A DNA stretch of 64,000 nucleotides from Diplonema japonicum (lineage: Eukaryota; Euglenozoa; Diplonemea; Diplonemida; Diplonemidae): positions 310,001 through 374,000 of the forward strand of contig OZ025694.1 of the NCBI GenBank assembly GCA_964019335.1. Reading direction: 5' to 3'. Positions 20,345-30,742 of this stretch are shown here, in pieces. Positions within the stretch are counted from its first letter, which is position 1; each line of letters opens with the position of its first letter. The position numbers and the translations under genes were made by a program. The notes under the pieces were generated by a model. The model made no database searches, was not told where the DNA came from, and saw only the letters and a list, made by a program, of their open reading frames with translations.

Positions 20345-22610
20345 TTCGCTGATTGAGGAGACAGGCCAGTGGCCGAGACAGATCACGACAGCCCTGGTGT
20401 CACTGATACCAAAGGGTGAAGGGTCAGCACCGCTGAACCACCGACCCATCACAGTGACCAGCACCATCTATCGCTTGTGGGCGTGTACGAGGCTGAAGGA
20501 TGTCCTTGACTGGCAGGAACGTTGGATCACCCAGGGGATGTATTCCCAGATCACAAGGAGGTTCAAGTACCCCATAGGAGTTGGTGACACGTTTGAGGCC
20601 ACAAACGGAATCCTCCAAGGGTGCCCGTTGTCGGTCATTGTCATCAACGCCCTGCTGTCCATCATGATACGGGCCAGTAGCGCCGGACGCCGAGGTGCTA
20701 GCATATGCCGACGACGCTTACCTGTTAGCGAAGCTACGCGACTCCCTACAAGCAGCGGTCGAAGGGACTCTGGAGTTCTGCGACCTGACTGGCATGAAGG
20801 TCAACGAGGAAAAGACGGTTGGCTTTGGCACCGCAGAGGGTTACAAGTCGAGAGTCGTGGGAGACCGTACGGCGAATAGGAAAGGCTCGGTAGTTGCTGT
20901 ACCTTACAAGACAGTGACGGACTTCAAAGGGCTTGGCGTGAGGATCAACACGCGCAGGACAGGAACGAAATGGAACAGACCATCCACGGATGCACTTGAC
21001 TCACTAGACCGGCTAGGGTGCACGAGATTAGCTTTCGAGACCAAAGCACACATGGTCAGCACGACAGTACTCCCGTCATGCCTCTACAGCGGGCCGTTCT
21101 CTCCCCCAGTGACGAGACACTCAAGAAGTTGTCAACGAGGGTAACATGCAATCTGTGGGGCCCGCATCATCGTGGACGATCTCCAACCGCGGTCAACACG
21201 GTCCTCTTGAAGGGGCACACCAGCGACCCCCTCTCCTATGTGATATACCACTCCCTGAAGGTAGTGTCCAGAGCGCTTGACGACGAGAGACTGCGACAGA
21301 GATGCACACGGATCGCTGCGGGGTGCGGCACGGGGTCCATCCCAATGGGGCCAGTAGGCAACCTGATCTGTCGGTGGCTCCCCTACATAGGGTGGAGTTG
21401 GACGCAGCTGCTAGACTGTAGGAACAAACCCTGGGCCGAGCGCGGGCACGCCTTTAGGGACGCGGTGAGGAAAGCCCGGAGCAGGTCACTGGCGAACGAA
21501 AGAAGCACAGTGAAGGGGATGGAGGCGGGAGCGGATCCCAAAACCAACCAACTGTGGAAGACAGCCAAGGACCCACTCATGTCCTACTGCCTGAGACGGG
21601 TGATCGCCGGAGGGGTCCCCTACCTTAGCCCGCATGCAGGTACGAGTCAAAGGAGCGTCCCCCTGGCACCAGAAGGAGATGGCACCGAGGAAGTCGGGGA
21701 CAGCATAGACCACGTCCCAACGACGGAAGTACCACGCACACAAGGGTTCAGGTGTGACCTGTGTGAGTCACCACACCCGGACACGGTAACCTTACTCCGC
21801 CATCAGCTCTACGAGTGTGCCTGCGCACGGGACGAGCTGGCACAGGACGGTTTGGAACCGCTGCGCGACAGGACGGGATGGCCCCTGTGTCTTGAGCTAC
21901 ACGCAATACTGCCGAGAGGACATGCCTTTGCATACCTGGAAAAACTGCAACGATACTTGGCCGTGGTGGTTGAGAAGCGGGACGTGGAGCTCATGCAGAA
22001 GGAGGACGTCAACACACAGCCGCTACCGTGGGAACGAAATGTAGTAGGAAAGAGATGCCCCGTTCCGATAGCAGGCGAGCTCGAAGGAGTGAGTGGGGTC
22101 CTGTCCCAGTACCTGAACCCGCTGCTACAATGGTTGTCACAGCTGCGCTGGGTGGAGAAGGACACCACCTCGGAGGTGTCGGCGGTGGAGCTAGCCATTG
22201 ACTTCGAATGGACGACCGGTAAATCATTAGGAGGCCTGCTGGAAGATAGGGCACGCAGAATCAAGGCCCTAATCGTAAAGATAAACGCAGCGTGCAGGGC
22301 ACGGAAGAAGCGACGCCCCTTCCCAGCGGATGAGCAGAAAAGGGTGAAGTCCCTCATCGCCATAGGAGGAAAGGCAGCTATAGGCTTCTCCAGGAGGCCC
22401 ATTTTTGCTACCCAGTGCACGACAAGCTGATGGATTTGAAGGCCGCCTACAAGCGGGATCGCATCACTCGACTTCGCAAGACGCTCACAGCCACGATCGT
22501 GATGAAAGCAATGCTCCAGAAGGAGAGTACTAAACAGTACTACAGATAGACCCCCCCCCCCTCCCATAAGGCGGCCCTCTAGCGGGGGGCTTGTCCTGTA
22601 CTTTGAGTTT
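20345..22610 (+). mobile_element. Non-LTR retrotransposon remnant C (RT, zinc finger, C-terminal domain)
   Basis: The longest retroelement remnant. 20397-20690 encodes the RT block before motif C: VSLIPKGEGSAPLNHRPIT, TSTIYRLWACTRLKD, then directly the RRFKYPIGVGD block and GILQGCPLSVIVINALL. The section with motif A is missing, so the catalytic core is incomplete. After a frameshift, 20695-21144 carries YADDAYLLA and the thumb-like region with SCLYSGPFSPP. Another shift opens 21018-22430 (470 codons), which holds a CxxC...H...C finger (CDLCES ... HQLYEC), LHAILPRGH and IGGKAAIGFSRRPIFA. The 3' end has a conserved hairpin (AAGGCGGCCCTC ... TTGTCCT). Inactive. Confidence 0.82.
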
Positions 22611-22619
22611 TTTTTTATA

Positions 22620-22720
22620 TCCACCAAAGGAGGAGAAACCGCTGCTGAAAGGGGATAGGTGCAGGTAGAGCATGAGAACAAGGGGGCGTCTCACAAAGAC
22701 TTCCTTTGACTCATATATTA
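22620..22720 (+). mobile_element. Short 3' fragment of retroelement A
   Basis: About 100 bp nearly identical to the 3' end of element A (4634-4735), including GGTGCAGGTAGAG and GGGGCGTCTCACAAAG. It sits immediately after the 3' end of element C. This is what an extreme 5'-truncated insertion looks like. Confidence 0.8.
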
Positions 22721-23117
22721 TATTTTCTTTTTAAAGATTCTTCATCTCGCGCTTTTTTAAATGACTGGTGGCTATTGTCACGGTTACAGATCCGGCTCCT
22801 TTCTTCCCTTTCTTCCCTAGTCGTCAGCTGAAACCTTCCATCTTGATCGACTTGTGATATACCGAACGCAGAACCCGCAAACCCGCGCAGAAGGTTTCGT
22901 GCTTTCGAAGTCACGAGTTTGTCCGTCAGGTGTCAGTCTGTCTATTTTTGTTTACAGCAAATATCTATTTTGTCTCTATGGGGATAAAAACGTGCTTTTT
23001 TGCAACGACCTCCCTTAAACTCACTCTACTTCCCCGAACCACCTCACCCTTTTTAAAGAAATTCAAAAAGAAAAAAAAGAAGAAAATATCAAAATTTTCC
23101 CACGATTTTTCGATGAG

Positions 23118-23151
<34 letters not shown>

Positions 23152-23200
23152 CTTCTTCTTTGTTGTGAAAAAACGAACTACGGGGGGTTTTTTTTTTTTG
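22721..23200. other. Spacer
   Basis: AT-rich, with a T run at about 23119-23150. No gene recognised. Confidence 0.5.
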
Positions 23201-23640
23201 GCGTCCGGTTGCCCTTCCGGCAACGCAGAAGCACCTGGGCCACCCAAATCGCCTTCTAACTGAGTAGTTCCGTGGAATTCTGATCGAACGAACCATCTAG
23301 CCCCCCAATAACCCCAAGTACCTAACCGTGGCCACCCTGTTCAAAAATACAAAAAGAATTGCTTGTAAATGCTCAAGGTGCCCAAAACCAGGCGGAAAAC
23401 CGACTTTTTGGTCAAGAAACGGGTGTAGTACAGGGTTAGGTAGTTAGGTAGGCCATCCTACATAGGCGTGACTGAGAAAAACCCGTTTTACGACTACCAT
23501 GCGACCGCTCGATCCCCCCAAAAAAAAGAAAGGTGGTCGGTAAATTATTTGGGAAATTTGGAGCGAAAGAATCCCCGAGAAAAAAACAAGAACTTTGGAA
23601 AACACATTATTTGGGATGGAATTCGGGTGCCCCCCTACTT
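23201..23640 (+). mobile_element. Truncated right half of the TA-flanked inverted-repeat element
   Basis: Similar to 39345-39945 over most of its length. Shared words include GCCCTTCCGGCAACGCAGAA, GAGAAAAACCCGTT and ATTTGGGAAATTTGGAGCG. The right terminus is degenerate (GGAATTCGGGTGCCCCCC instead of GGAATTATTCGGACCCCCC), the left inverted repeat is not seen, and the fold-back insertion present in the other copy is absent. Confidence 0.65.
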
Positions 23641-23680
23641 TTTCTTTTTTTCTTATTTTTTTTAGAATCTTTTCTTTAAG
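23641..23680 (+). promoter_or_regulatory. Candidate trans-splice acceptor of WSC copy 4
   Basis: A T-rich tract with AG at 23664-23665 and at 23679-23680. It lies 60-75 bases upstream of the ATG at 23740. It is unrelated in sequence to the leaders of copies 2 and 3. Confidence 0.45.
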
Positions 23681-23739
23681 CCAAGCGACACGTTAGAAGG
23701 GAAAAAAGGGGTCCGCCCCTGGAAAATTGCAGAAGAAAA

Positions 23740-26700
23740 ATGCAACGAGTCGCCATGATGTTCCTCCTGCTGATCATCTGCGGGCGTGCCCAAGTGACGG
23801 AAAGGGCGGGGTGCTACACCGACGCGCTAACAAGAACGCTTGAGTTCTTTGTAGGGAACTTCGACACCACCCTCACGGTGGATCTGTGTGCGAATGAGTG
23901 CCGTGGCAGAGGCTACAGGTTCAGTGGTGTGGAAGTGGGGAGGGAGTGCTTCTGTGGCCATCAGATAAAAACGTATGCAGACCTAGTAAGCGATTCTAGC
24001 TGTAACAGCAAGTGCAAGGGCGACACCTCTGACACGTGTGGGGGTTACTTCTTCGTCGAGATCTTTGACTTGTCTCCGCCTGTCTCTCCCGCCCCCGCCA
24101 CACCAGGCCCTGACTACATAGCTCCTCGTCTTGGGTGCTACAGAGATCAACTATCGCCGCGTGTGCTGCCCAGCTTCCAGTTCACCACGACCTCGCTCAC
24201 TGTCCCGCAATGCATCGAGCAGTGCCTGAGCAAGAATAACGCCTACGCTGGTGTCGAGGCAGGGAGGGAGTGCTTCTGTGGGAACACCGCCCCTGCGAGC
24301 CCTATGCCCAATTACGAGTGCAGCACCCCATGCGGTGGCAACGACCTCGACACATGTGGGGGGCATTTTCGCATCGAAGTCTTTCAAGTGCATGCCGCCA
24401 CTCCAGCCCCCCCAACTCCTGCTCCGCCCACGGCTGAGCCGACAGAAGCACCTGATACACTAGTACCCGATACCCCTGCCCCCGACACACCAGCACCAGA
24501 TACGCCCGCTCCAGAGACTCCTGCTCCCGATACACCAGCACCTGATACACCAGCTCCAGACACACCAGCACCCGATACACCGGCACCTGATACACCAGCA
24601 CCCGATACACCAGCTCCCGATACGCCCGCTCCAGACACACCAGCACCCGATACACCGGCGCCTGATACACCAGCTCCCGATACGCCCGCTCCTGACACTC
24701 CAGCGCCCGACACACCAGCACCCGATACGCCCGCTCCAGACACACCAGCGCCCGATACACCGGCGCCCGATACACCGGCACCTGATACACCAGCTCCCGA
24801 TACGCCCGCTCCTGACACTCCAGCGCCCGACACACCAGCACCCGATACGCCCGCTCCAGACACACCAGCGCCCGATACACCGGCACCTGATACACCAGCT
24901 CCCGATACGCCCGCTCCTGACACTCCAGCGCCCGACACACTAGCACCTGATACGCCCGCTCCTGACACTCCTGCTCCCGATACACCAGCACCTGACACAC
25001 CAGCACCCGATACGCCCGCTCCAGACACTCCAGCGCCCGATACACCTGCACCAGATACACCTGCACCAGATACACCAGCACCCGATACGCCCGCTCCTGA
25101 CACACCAGCTCCCGACACACCAGCACCAGATACGCCCGCTCCAGACACTCCTGCTCCCGATACACCGGCACCTGATACACCAGCACCCAATACGCCCGCT
25201 CCAGACACACCAGCGCCCGATACACCAGCGCCCGACACACCAGCACCTGATACGCCTGCTCCAGACACTCCTGCTCCCGATACACCAGCACCAGATACGC
25301 CCGCTCCAGACACTCTAGCTCCCGACACACCAGCACCTGATACGCCCGCTCCTGACACTCCTGCTCCCGATACGCCGGCACCTGATACACCAGCACCAGA
25401 TACACCGGCACCTGATACGCCCGCTCCAGACACCGCTGCCCCCGATACACCGGCACCTGACACACCAGCACCAGATACACCGGCACCTGATACGCCCGCT
25501 CCAGACACTCTAGCTCCCGATACACCAGCTCCCGACACACCAGCGCCCGATACACCGGCACCTGATACACCAGCACCCGATACGCCCGCTCCTGACACTC
25601 CAGCTCCCGACACACTAGCACCTGATTCGCCCGCTCCTGACACTCCTGCTCCCGATACACCAGCACCTGACACACCAGCACCCGATACGCCCGCTCCAGA
25701 CACTCCAGCACCAGATACACCAGCACCCGATACGCCCGCTCCTGACACACCAGCTCCCGACACACCAGCACCAGATACGCCCGCTCCAGACACTCCTGCT
25801 CCCGATACACCGGCACCTGATACACCAGCACCCAATACGCCCGCTCCAGACACTCCAGCGCCCGATACACCAGCACCTAATACGCCTGCTCCAGACACTC
25901 CTGCTCCCGATACACCAGCACCAGATACGCCCGCTCCAGACACTCTAGCTCCCGACACACCAGCACCTGATACGCCCGCTCCTGACACTCCTGCTCCCGA
26001 TACGCCGGCACCTGATACACCAGCACCTGATACGCCCGCTCCAGACACCGCTGCCCCCGATACACCGGCACCTGACACACCAGCACCAGATACACCGGCA
26101 CCTGATACGCCCGCTCCAGACACTATAGCTCCCGACACACCAGCTCCCGATACGCCCGCTCCAGACACTCCTGCTCCCGATACACCGGCACCTGATACAC
26201 CAGCTCCAGACACTCTAGCTCCCGACACTCCAGCGCCCGATACACCAGCACCAGAAACGCCCGCTCCTGACACCCCTGCTCCCGATACACCGGCACCTGA
26301 TACGCCCGCTCCAGACACTCTAGCTCCCGATACACCAGCACCCGACACACCAGCTCCCGATACACCAGCACCTGATACGCCCTCTCCTGACACTCCTGCT
26401 CCCGATACACCAGCTCCCGATACGCCCTCTCCTGACACTCCAGCGCCCGATACACCAGCACCAGATACGCCCGCTCCAGACACTCTAGCTCCCGACACAC
26501 CGGCACCAGATACGCCCGCTCCTGACACTCCTGCTCCCGATACACCGGCACCTGATACACCAGCTCCCGACACACCGGCACCTGTTACACCAGCACCTGA
26601 TACGCCCGCTCCTGACACTCCTGCTCCCGATACACAAGCACCTGATACACCAGCACCCGATACGCCCTCTCCTGACACTCCAGCGCCCGATACACCGGCA

Positions 26701-28272
26701 CCTGATACGCCCGCTCCAGACACTCTAGCTCCCGACACACCTGCACCTGATACACCAGCACCTGACACACCTGCTCCCGATACACCAGCACCCGATACGC
26801 CCTCTCCTGACACTCCAGCGCCCGACACACCAGCACCTGATACGCCCGCACCTGACACTCCTGCTCCCGATACACCGGCACCTGATACACCAGCACCCAA
26901 CACACCAGCACCAGATACGCCCGCTCCTGACACTCTAGCTCCCGACACACCGGCACCTGATACGCCCGCTCCTGACACTTCTGCTCCCGATACACCAGCA
27001 CCAGATACGCCTGCTCCTGACACACCAGCACCAGACACATTGGCTCCGGATACTTCCGAACCCACAGCAGTACCTGAAACCATTTCGACACTGGCGGCGC
27101 GGCAGAGGGAAGTAGCCATCGAGTTAGAAAGTGGTTTGGGTGCCTTCGCCGATCTGTTACACATGCCTCCTTTGACGGAGGAGGAGATGAAGGATGCAAG
27201 GGACAGCCTGGGGCAGGCTGGGGCGATGATGGTGGCAGCCGCGGTGATGAACTCTGCGATGGGTGCCATGCTGCTTGGGATGGGCGGCGATTCCGATGGT
27301 GGAGGTGGCGGCGGTGAAGGCGGCTACGACGAACACGGAGCTGAGGGTGGCGAGTATGACGAGCACGGAGCCCCTGAGTCCAAATCGCAGTCGGAGTCCC
27401 AGTTCACATCAAATAGGTCAGAGTCACAGATGACTCGCGACACCGAAACGGACGAAGGCATCTTCAATTTTGCAACTGCAGAGGACGAGCAGATCCCCAC
27501 AGTGTCCCGTGTGACGCGTGTCTACCTGTTCTGCGCATCGCTTGCCTTCATGGTGTCGTCAATTGTGAACATCCCGTTCTTCGGGGTGTACTGGCAATCG
27601 TTCTCCTCGCTGCAGGAGGTTCTGGACGAGATCCACGAAGGGGTGCCACAGTCAGAACGGTGCTCGGGGAGCAACGAGTTCCTCGCCTGGAACACCGTGT
27701 TCTGGATTTACCTTCTGTACCCGCTTCTGTGCGGGACGTACATTCTGTACGTGGTGGCGGTGAACAAGGTGGCGCAGCAGGCGCTTCTCATTGTGGTGCT
27801 CTGCGCCATCATCCAGCCCCCTGTGGTGATGTACCAGCACCTGGGGGCGAGGCTGTACTACGCGGCGAAATACGACGGGATCTGCGAGGGGCTGGAGGCA
27901 CACAGCGACTGCGACGAGGGACAGCTACAAAATGCGGGGAATGTCCTCAGGCTCACAGGGATCATCCAAGCTGTCCTCAACCTCTCTGTCACTCTCCTCC
28001 TCTGCTTCCTCCTCGGCTGGCGAGCCATACAAGCTTGGAAGAGCAAGCAGGAGGACACTCTCTCCGATGTGAGCGAGTTCTCTGTTAACATCGATGAGCT
28101 GAACTACGACGAGGCACCGAGGGGGGAGACCTTTAATAGGGGTTCTGGCTCAGGCGATTTTAGAAAACGCGCATCTGTAAGCGATCTTCACCGCAAGACC
28201 TCTGGTTCCATGTCACGGAAGGACTCAAAGGTCCCTTCTTCCTTTAAACGAACGAGCACCTACAAGCGCTAG
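23740..28272 (+). CDS. WSC-domain stalked multi-pass membrane protein, copy 4 (APDTP stalk)
   Basis: A 1510-residue protein. The signal peptide (MQRVAMMFLLLIICGRAQ) lacks the K-L of copies 2 and 3; its ATG corresponds to their CTG codon. WSC module 1 is practically identical to theirs. Module 2 differs at its start (CYRDQLSPR against CFVDAAAPSR) and at other sites. The stalk is wholly different: about 170 pentapeptides APDTP, with rare variants (APDTL, APNTP, SPDTP, APETP). The conserved segment, YDEHGA linker, membrane helices and basic tail are again nearly the same. Homology to copies 2 and 3 starts at the start codon and ends about two bases after the stop. Inferred to be a surface protein with a rod-like Pro-rich spacer. 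Confidence 0.88.
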   Translation: MQRVAMMFLLLIICGRAQVTERAGCYTDALTRTLEFFVGNFDTTLTVDLCANECRGRGYRFSGVEVGRECFCGHQIKTYADLVSDSSCNSKCKGDTSDTCGGYFFVEIFDLSPPVSPAPATPGPDYIAPRLGCYRDQLSPRVLPSFQFTTTSLTVPQCIEQCLSKNNAYAGVEAGRECFCGNTAPASPMPNYECSTPCGGNDLDTCGGHFRIEVFQVHAATPAPPTPAPPTAEPTEAPDTLVPDTPAPDTPAPDTPAPETPAPDTPAPDTPAPDTPAPDTPAPDTPAPDTPAPDTPAPDTPAPDTPAPDTPAPDTPAPDTPAPDTPAPDTPAPDTPAPDTPAPDTPAPDTPAPDTPAPDTPAPDTPAPDTPAPDTPAPDTPAPDTPAPDTPAPDTPAPDTLAPDTPAPDTPAPDTPAPDTPAPDTPAPDTPAPDTPAPDTPAPDTPAPDTPAPDTPAPDTPAPDTPAPDTPAPDTPAPDTPAPNTPAPDTPAPDTPAPDTPAPDTPAPDTPAPDTPAPDTPAPDTLAPDTPAPDTPAPDTPAPDTPAPDTPAPDTPAPDTPAPDTAAPDTPAPDTPAPDTPAPDTPAPDTLAPDTPAPDTPAPDTPAPDTPAPDTPAPDTPAPDTLAPDSPAPDTPAPDTPAPDTPAPDTPAPDTPAPDTPAPDTPAPDTPAPDTPAPDTPAPDTPAPDTPAPDTPAPNTPAPDTPAPDTPAPNTPAPDTPAPDTPAPDTPAPDTLAPDTPAPDTPAPDTPAPDTPAPDTPAPDTPAPDTAAPDTPAPDTPAPDTPAPDTPAPDTIAPDTPAPDTPAPDTPAPDTPAPDTPAPDTLAPDTPAPDTPAPETPAPDTPAPDTPAPDTPAPDTLAPDTPAPDTPAPDTPAPDTPSPDTPAPDTPAPDTPSPDTPAPDTPAPDTPAPDTLAPDTPAPDTPAPDTPAPDTPAPDTPAPDTPAPVTPAPDTPAPDTPAPDTQAPDTPAPDTPSPDTPAPDTPAPDTPAPDTLAPDTPAPDTPAPDTPAPDTPAPDTPSPDTPAPDTPAPDTPAPDTPAPDTPAPDTPAPNTPAPDTPAPDTLAPDTPAPDTPAPDTSAPDTPAPDTPAPDTPAPDTLAPDTSEPTAVPETISTLAARQREVAIELESGLGAFADLLHMPPLTEEEMKDARDSLGQAGAMMVAAAVMNSAMGAMLLGMGGDSDGGGGGGEGGYDEHGAEGGEYDEHGAPESKSQSESQFTSNRSESQMTRDTETDEGIFNFATAEDEQIPTVSRVTRVYLFCASLAFMVSSIVNIPFFGVYWQSFSSLQEVLDEIHEGVPQSERCSGSNEFLAWNTVFWIYLLYPLLCGTYILYVVAVNKVAQQALLIVVLCAIIQPPVVMYQHLGARLYYAAKYDGICEGLEAHSDCDEGQLQNAGNVLRLTGIIQAVLNLSVTLLLCFLLGWRAIQAWKSKQEDTLSDVSEFSVNIDELNYDEAPRGETFNRGSGSGDFRKRASVSDLHRKTSGSMSRKDSKVPSSFKRTSTYKR
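24455..27050 (+). repeat. 15-bp coding minisatellite (APDTP), about 170 units
   Basis: Tandem 15-bp units spell A-P-D-T-P with synonymous variation in all codons. Rare marker units (for example APDTA at about 25430 and 26045) show that large blocks were duplicated. On the reverse strand this produces a 961-codon frame of GAGVS repeats, a by-product. Confidence 0.92.
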
Positions 28273-29785
28273 GTCAGAAACTGTTGCTGTTCTGGCCTTC
28301 CAAGCTTCTTTAACTAGAATGCAAAATGCCGTGATAAACTGAAACCCGCGGGCAACAGTGCTGACCATCTCACATGTCCACCCATGATTCCACCTCCTGC
28401 GGCACTGGCAAGGCTCGAAGCGGATGTGGGTTTAAAGATTACAATTTAAAGAAGAATAAGAATGAATGGGGTACCTCTGATGAGGCCACACCTGAAGGAA
28501 GAGATTCAGCTACTAAAGCTGAGAAATGTTTCCCCCCTCCCCCACACGTTGTTTTCATTCTTTTCTTTTTTTTTTTTTCAAATTTCAGTGTGCTCACTGT
28601 TCAGGTGAATTTCTACCTGAACAGTGAGCACCCCCATGCACACTGAGATTTTATCGAGTTTTTTTTTTGTAGTCTAGTAAATTGAATCATTTCGGGAATA
28701 TTGTCGGAAGAAGGTCGTATTTCGAGCCTCGGCTTAGAAAAGCAGGTAGTTCCGATTTAACGCCACTTAGTGTTGCAATCAAATCCTCATTTTTTCTTAT
28801 TTCTTTTTTTTTTTTTTTTTTTTTTCTAATATTTCCCTGCACACCTTTAATCGAATTTATTTGAGTTCCCGATAACACCACTTAAAATTGCGTGTTTTGT
28901 AAAAAGTACTTTTGAACCTCTACTACCTCCTCTCTTCAAAAAAACAATATTTTTGAGCGAACTTTTATTCACGGGCAGTGCGCCAGAAAACCTCATTTAA
29001 GACAAACAGGTTTGGAGAAGCTCATACGAGGAGAGCACGCGGAGCGTACCTAAAGCCATGGGTGTCAATAAAAGCCCAAATGAAATGCGATGTCCAGGGA
29101 AAGGTTCGAAAAGGTGATTTCAATTCATGAAACCGTCATCCCAAGGTTTTTTGAGGTTGATTATGAGAATGGCTATGTTACCCTAAGCTTTGGCTTCTTG
29201 CAAGCCTTTTGGATGTCCCATTAGCCAAGGCCCATACCCTGCAACAACAATAGTTGCGTTGTGAACGGTGGAAAAAAAAAAAAAGTTCTTACTTACATAC
29301 CAACATACATGTGGAGGTGAACCCGCAAACCCGGGTTTGCAGGACTGACTGCAGGTGAAAACCATATCTCCTTTCGAGGGCAAGGACACAAGTGTCGCAG
29401 CAAGAAAGGTACGATAAGGTTTTTGTCCTTTTTCTTTTTCTCTTTTTTCTTTTCTCTTCTAACAAACTATCCGGTTCGTGTTTAATGGCTTCAGTGGCCC
29501 CTCTCTACTTATACTGCGTGGCACCATAAATCGAGACAGCCTTTTTCTTTTTATATGACAACCTGAAGAAGACAGAAAGAGAATACTGAAGATGTCATAC
29601 CATCGATAACTTCTTTTCTTTTCTTTTAGGTTTCTCTCTTTAATCGCCCTTCTCGTAATTTTACCTCTATTTTTTTTTTTTTTACTTTCTACAAGGAGCT
29701 TTTCACAAGGGTGACCGCTGTGTCTCATACTGCAGGCGCCACTAAAAAACGTGATAGCTTTTTTTCTTGTTCTTTTTTTTTTTTT
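28273..29785. other. Spacer after WSC copy 4
   Basis: No gene recognised. It contains a 16-bp-stem inverted repeat at 28591-28630 and a fragment of dispersed repeat family 2 (about 28745-28795, CGCCACTTAGTGTTGCAATC). 28900-29420 is less AT-biased but no family was recognised in its frames. Confidence 0.55.
28591..28630. repeat. Inverted repeat, 16-bp arms
   Basis: TGCTCACTGTTCAGGT at 28591-28606 and its perfect reverse complement at 28615-28630, with an 8-base loop. The right arm and following bases (CAGTGAGCACCC...GCACACTGA) resemble segments near 5565 and 38100, so it marks a dispersed repeat. Confidence 0.85.
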
Positions 29786-29788
29786 TTT

Positions 29789-29920
29789 ACAAATATTTAT
29801 CTTTCAAAAAAATGATTTTATAACTATATGCAATTTGTGCCGAGCAAAAAACTTTTTCGCAGCTTTTTTAAAAACCTTTTTTTTGCTCGTGCGAACAACA
29901 AAGGCATAGTCATAAAGAAT
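29789..29920 (+). mobile_element. Fold-back (MITE-like) element, copy a
   Basis: Imperfect inverted repeat of about 35 bp: TTATAACTATATGCAATTTG (from 29818) and GGCATAGTCATAA (to about 29916), with inner arms TGCCGAGCAAAAAA and TTTTTTGCTCGTGC. Flanked by AAATATTTATCTTTCAAAAA. Three other copies are in the window. Confidence 0.75.
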
Positions 29921-30742
29921 TTTTTTTTTCATACGTATTATTTACGGAAGGAAAAAGTTTCATTCCTTTAGGTATGAAAAAAAAAGAGTTGTATTTACAG
30001 GCAGGGGGGGGGAGCTGTTACCGGAAAGAACAGAAATTACGGGCTGGTAGTTGTTCCTTCCTCACACGTGTTTGCGTGCATTCTTCTTTCATGTCTCTCC
30101 GAGGGTGGTCCTCAAGGGGACTTACCCTAAACATTAGTTGACACACTGCACATCACATTTTATGTTCTCCCTTTTTTTGTCTATCGTTGTCATAGCAAGA
30201 GTAGCCAAGAGCAGACGACTCCAGGTTATGCTATCCGAAGTTTTTATCAGGTTTTTTTTTTCTTTTCTGGCTTCCTTTTTATCCCCTCTTTATTGGAAAA
30301 GGTGTTGAACTTCTTTCTAAGTCTTTTGCTTTTCTTAATGTTGCGATTCGCCTTTTTTTTTTTTTTTTTTTTTGTGGATATTTAACAACACCTTCAAACA
30401 GCTGTAGCCTTAGTCGTGGACACATTGAGTGACTCATGCGAAATAGAATTTGTCTTATGAAGCGCATGTGTCCTTATAGTAAAGAAAAAAAGAACAAAAA
30501 AAAAAGAAGAAGAAAAGCGAAAAAAAAAGAAAAAAGAAACGAACAATTTTATTCATCCCGCAACGCAAGGCTTCGCCATGATTTAAACACATCATTTTTT
30601 CCACCCCCCCCACACACATCATATGGTGAGTACTTATATTTTTTTGATGAGAATTTTTATTTCTTTAGCAACACAAAAAAAAAGAAGAAAAAAAGAAAAA
30701 AAAGAAAAAATAAAACATACACACTTCAAAAGAAAATGAACC
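29921..30742. other. 5' flank of Cys/Trp-module gene
   Basis: Low-complexity spacer with a poly(T) run around 30353-30373 and A/G-rich tracts just before the gene. A retroelement-like hairpin remnant (GAGGGTGGTCCTC) is at 30101-30135. No obvious pyrimidine-AG acceptor close to the ATG. Confidence 0.45.

Noticed and set aside
24455-27050. CRISPR-like or satellite interpretation of the repeat arrays
   Set aside because: Units are contiguous without spacers, in frame, and preserve the encoded peptide despite synonymous changes, so these are coding minisatellites.
24384-27269. 961-codon open frame on the - strand (GAGVS repeats)
   Set aside because: It is the exact reverse complement of the 15-bp array in WSC copy 4. 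It has no independent domain and is open only because a 15-bp unit without stops keeps the frame open.
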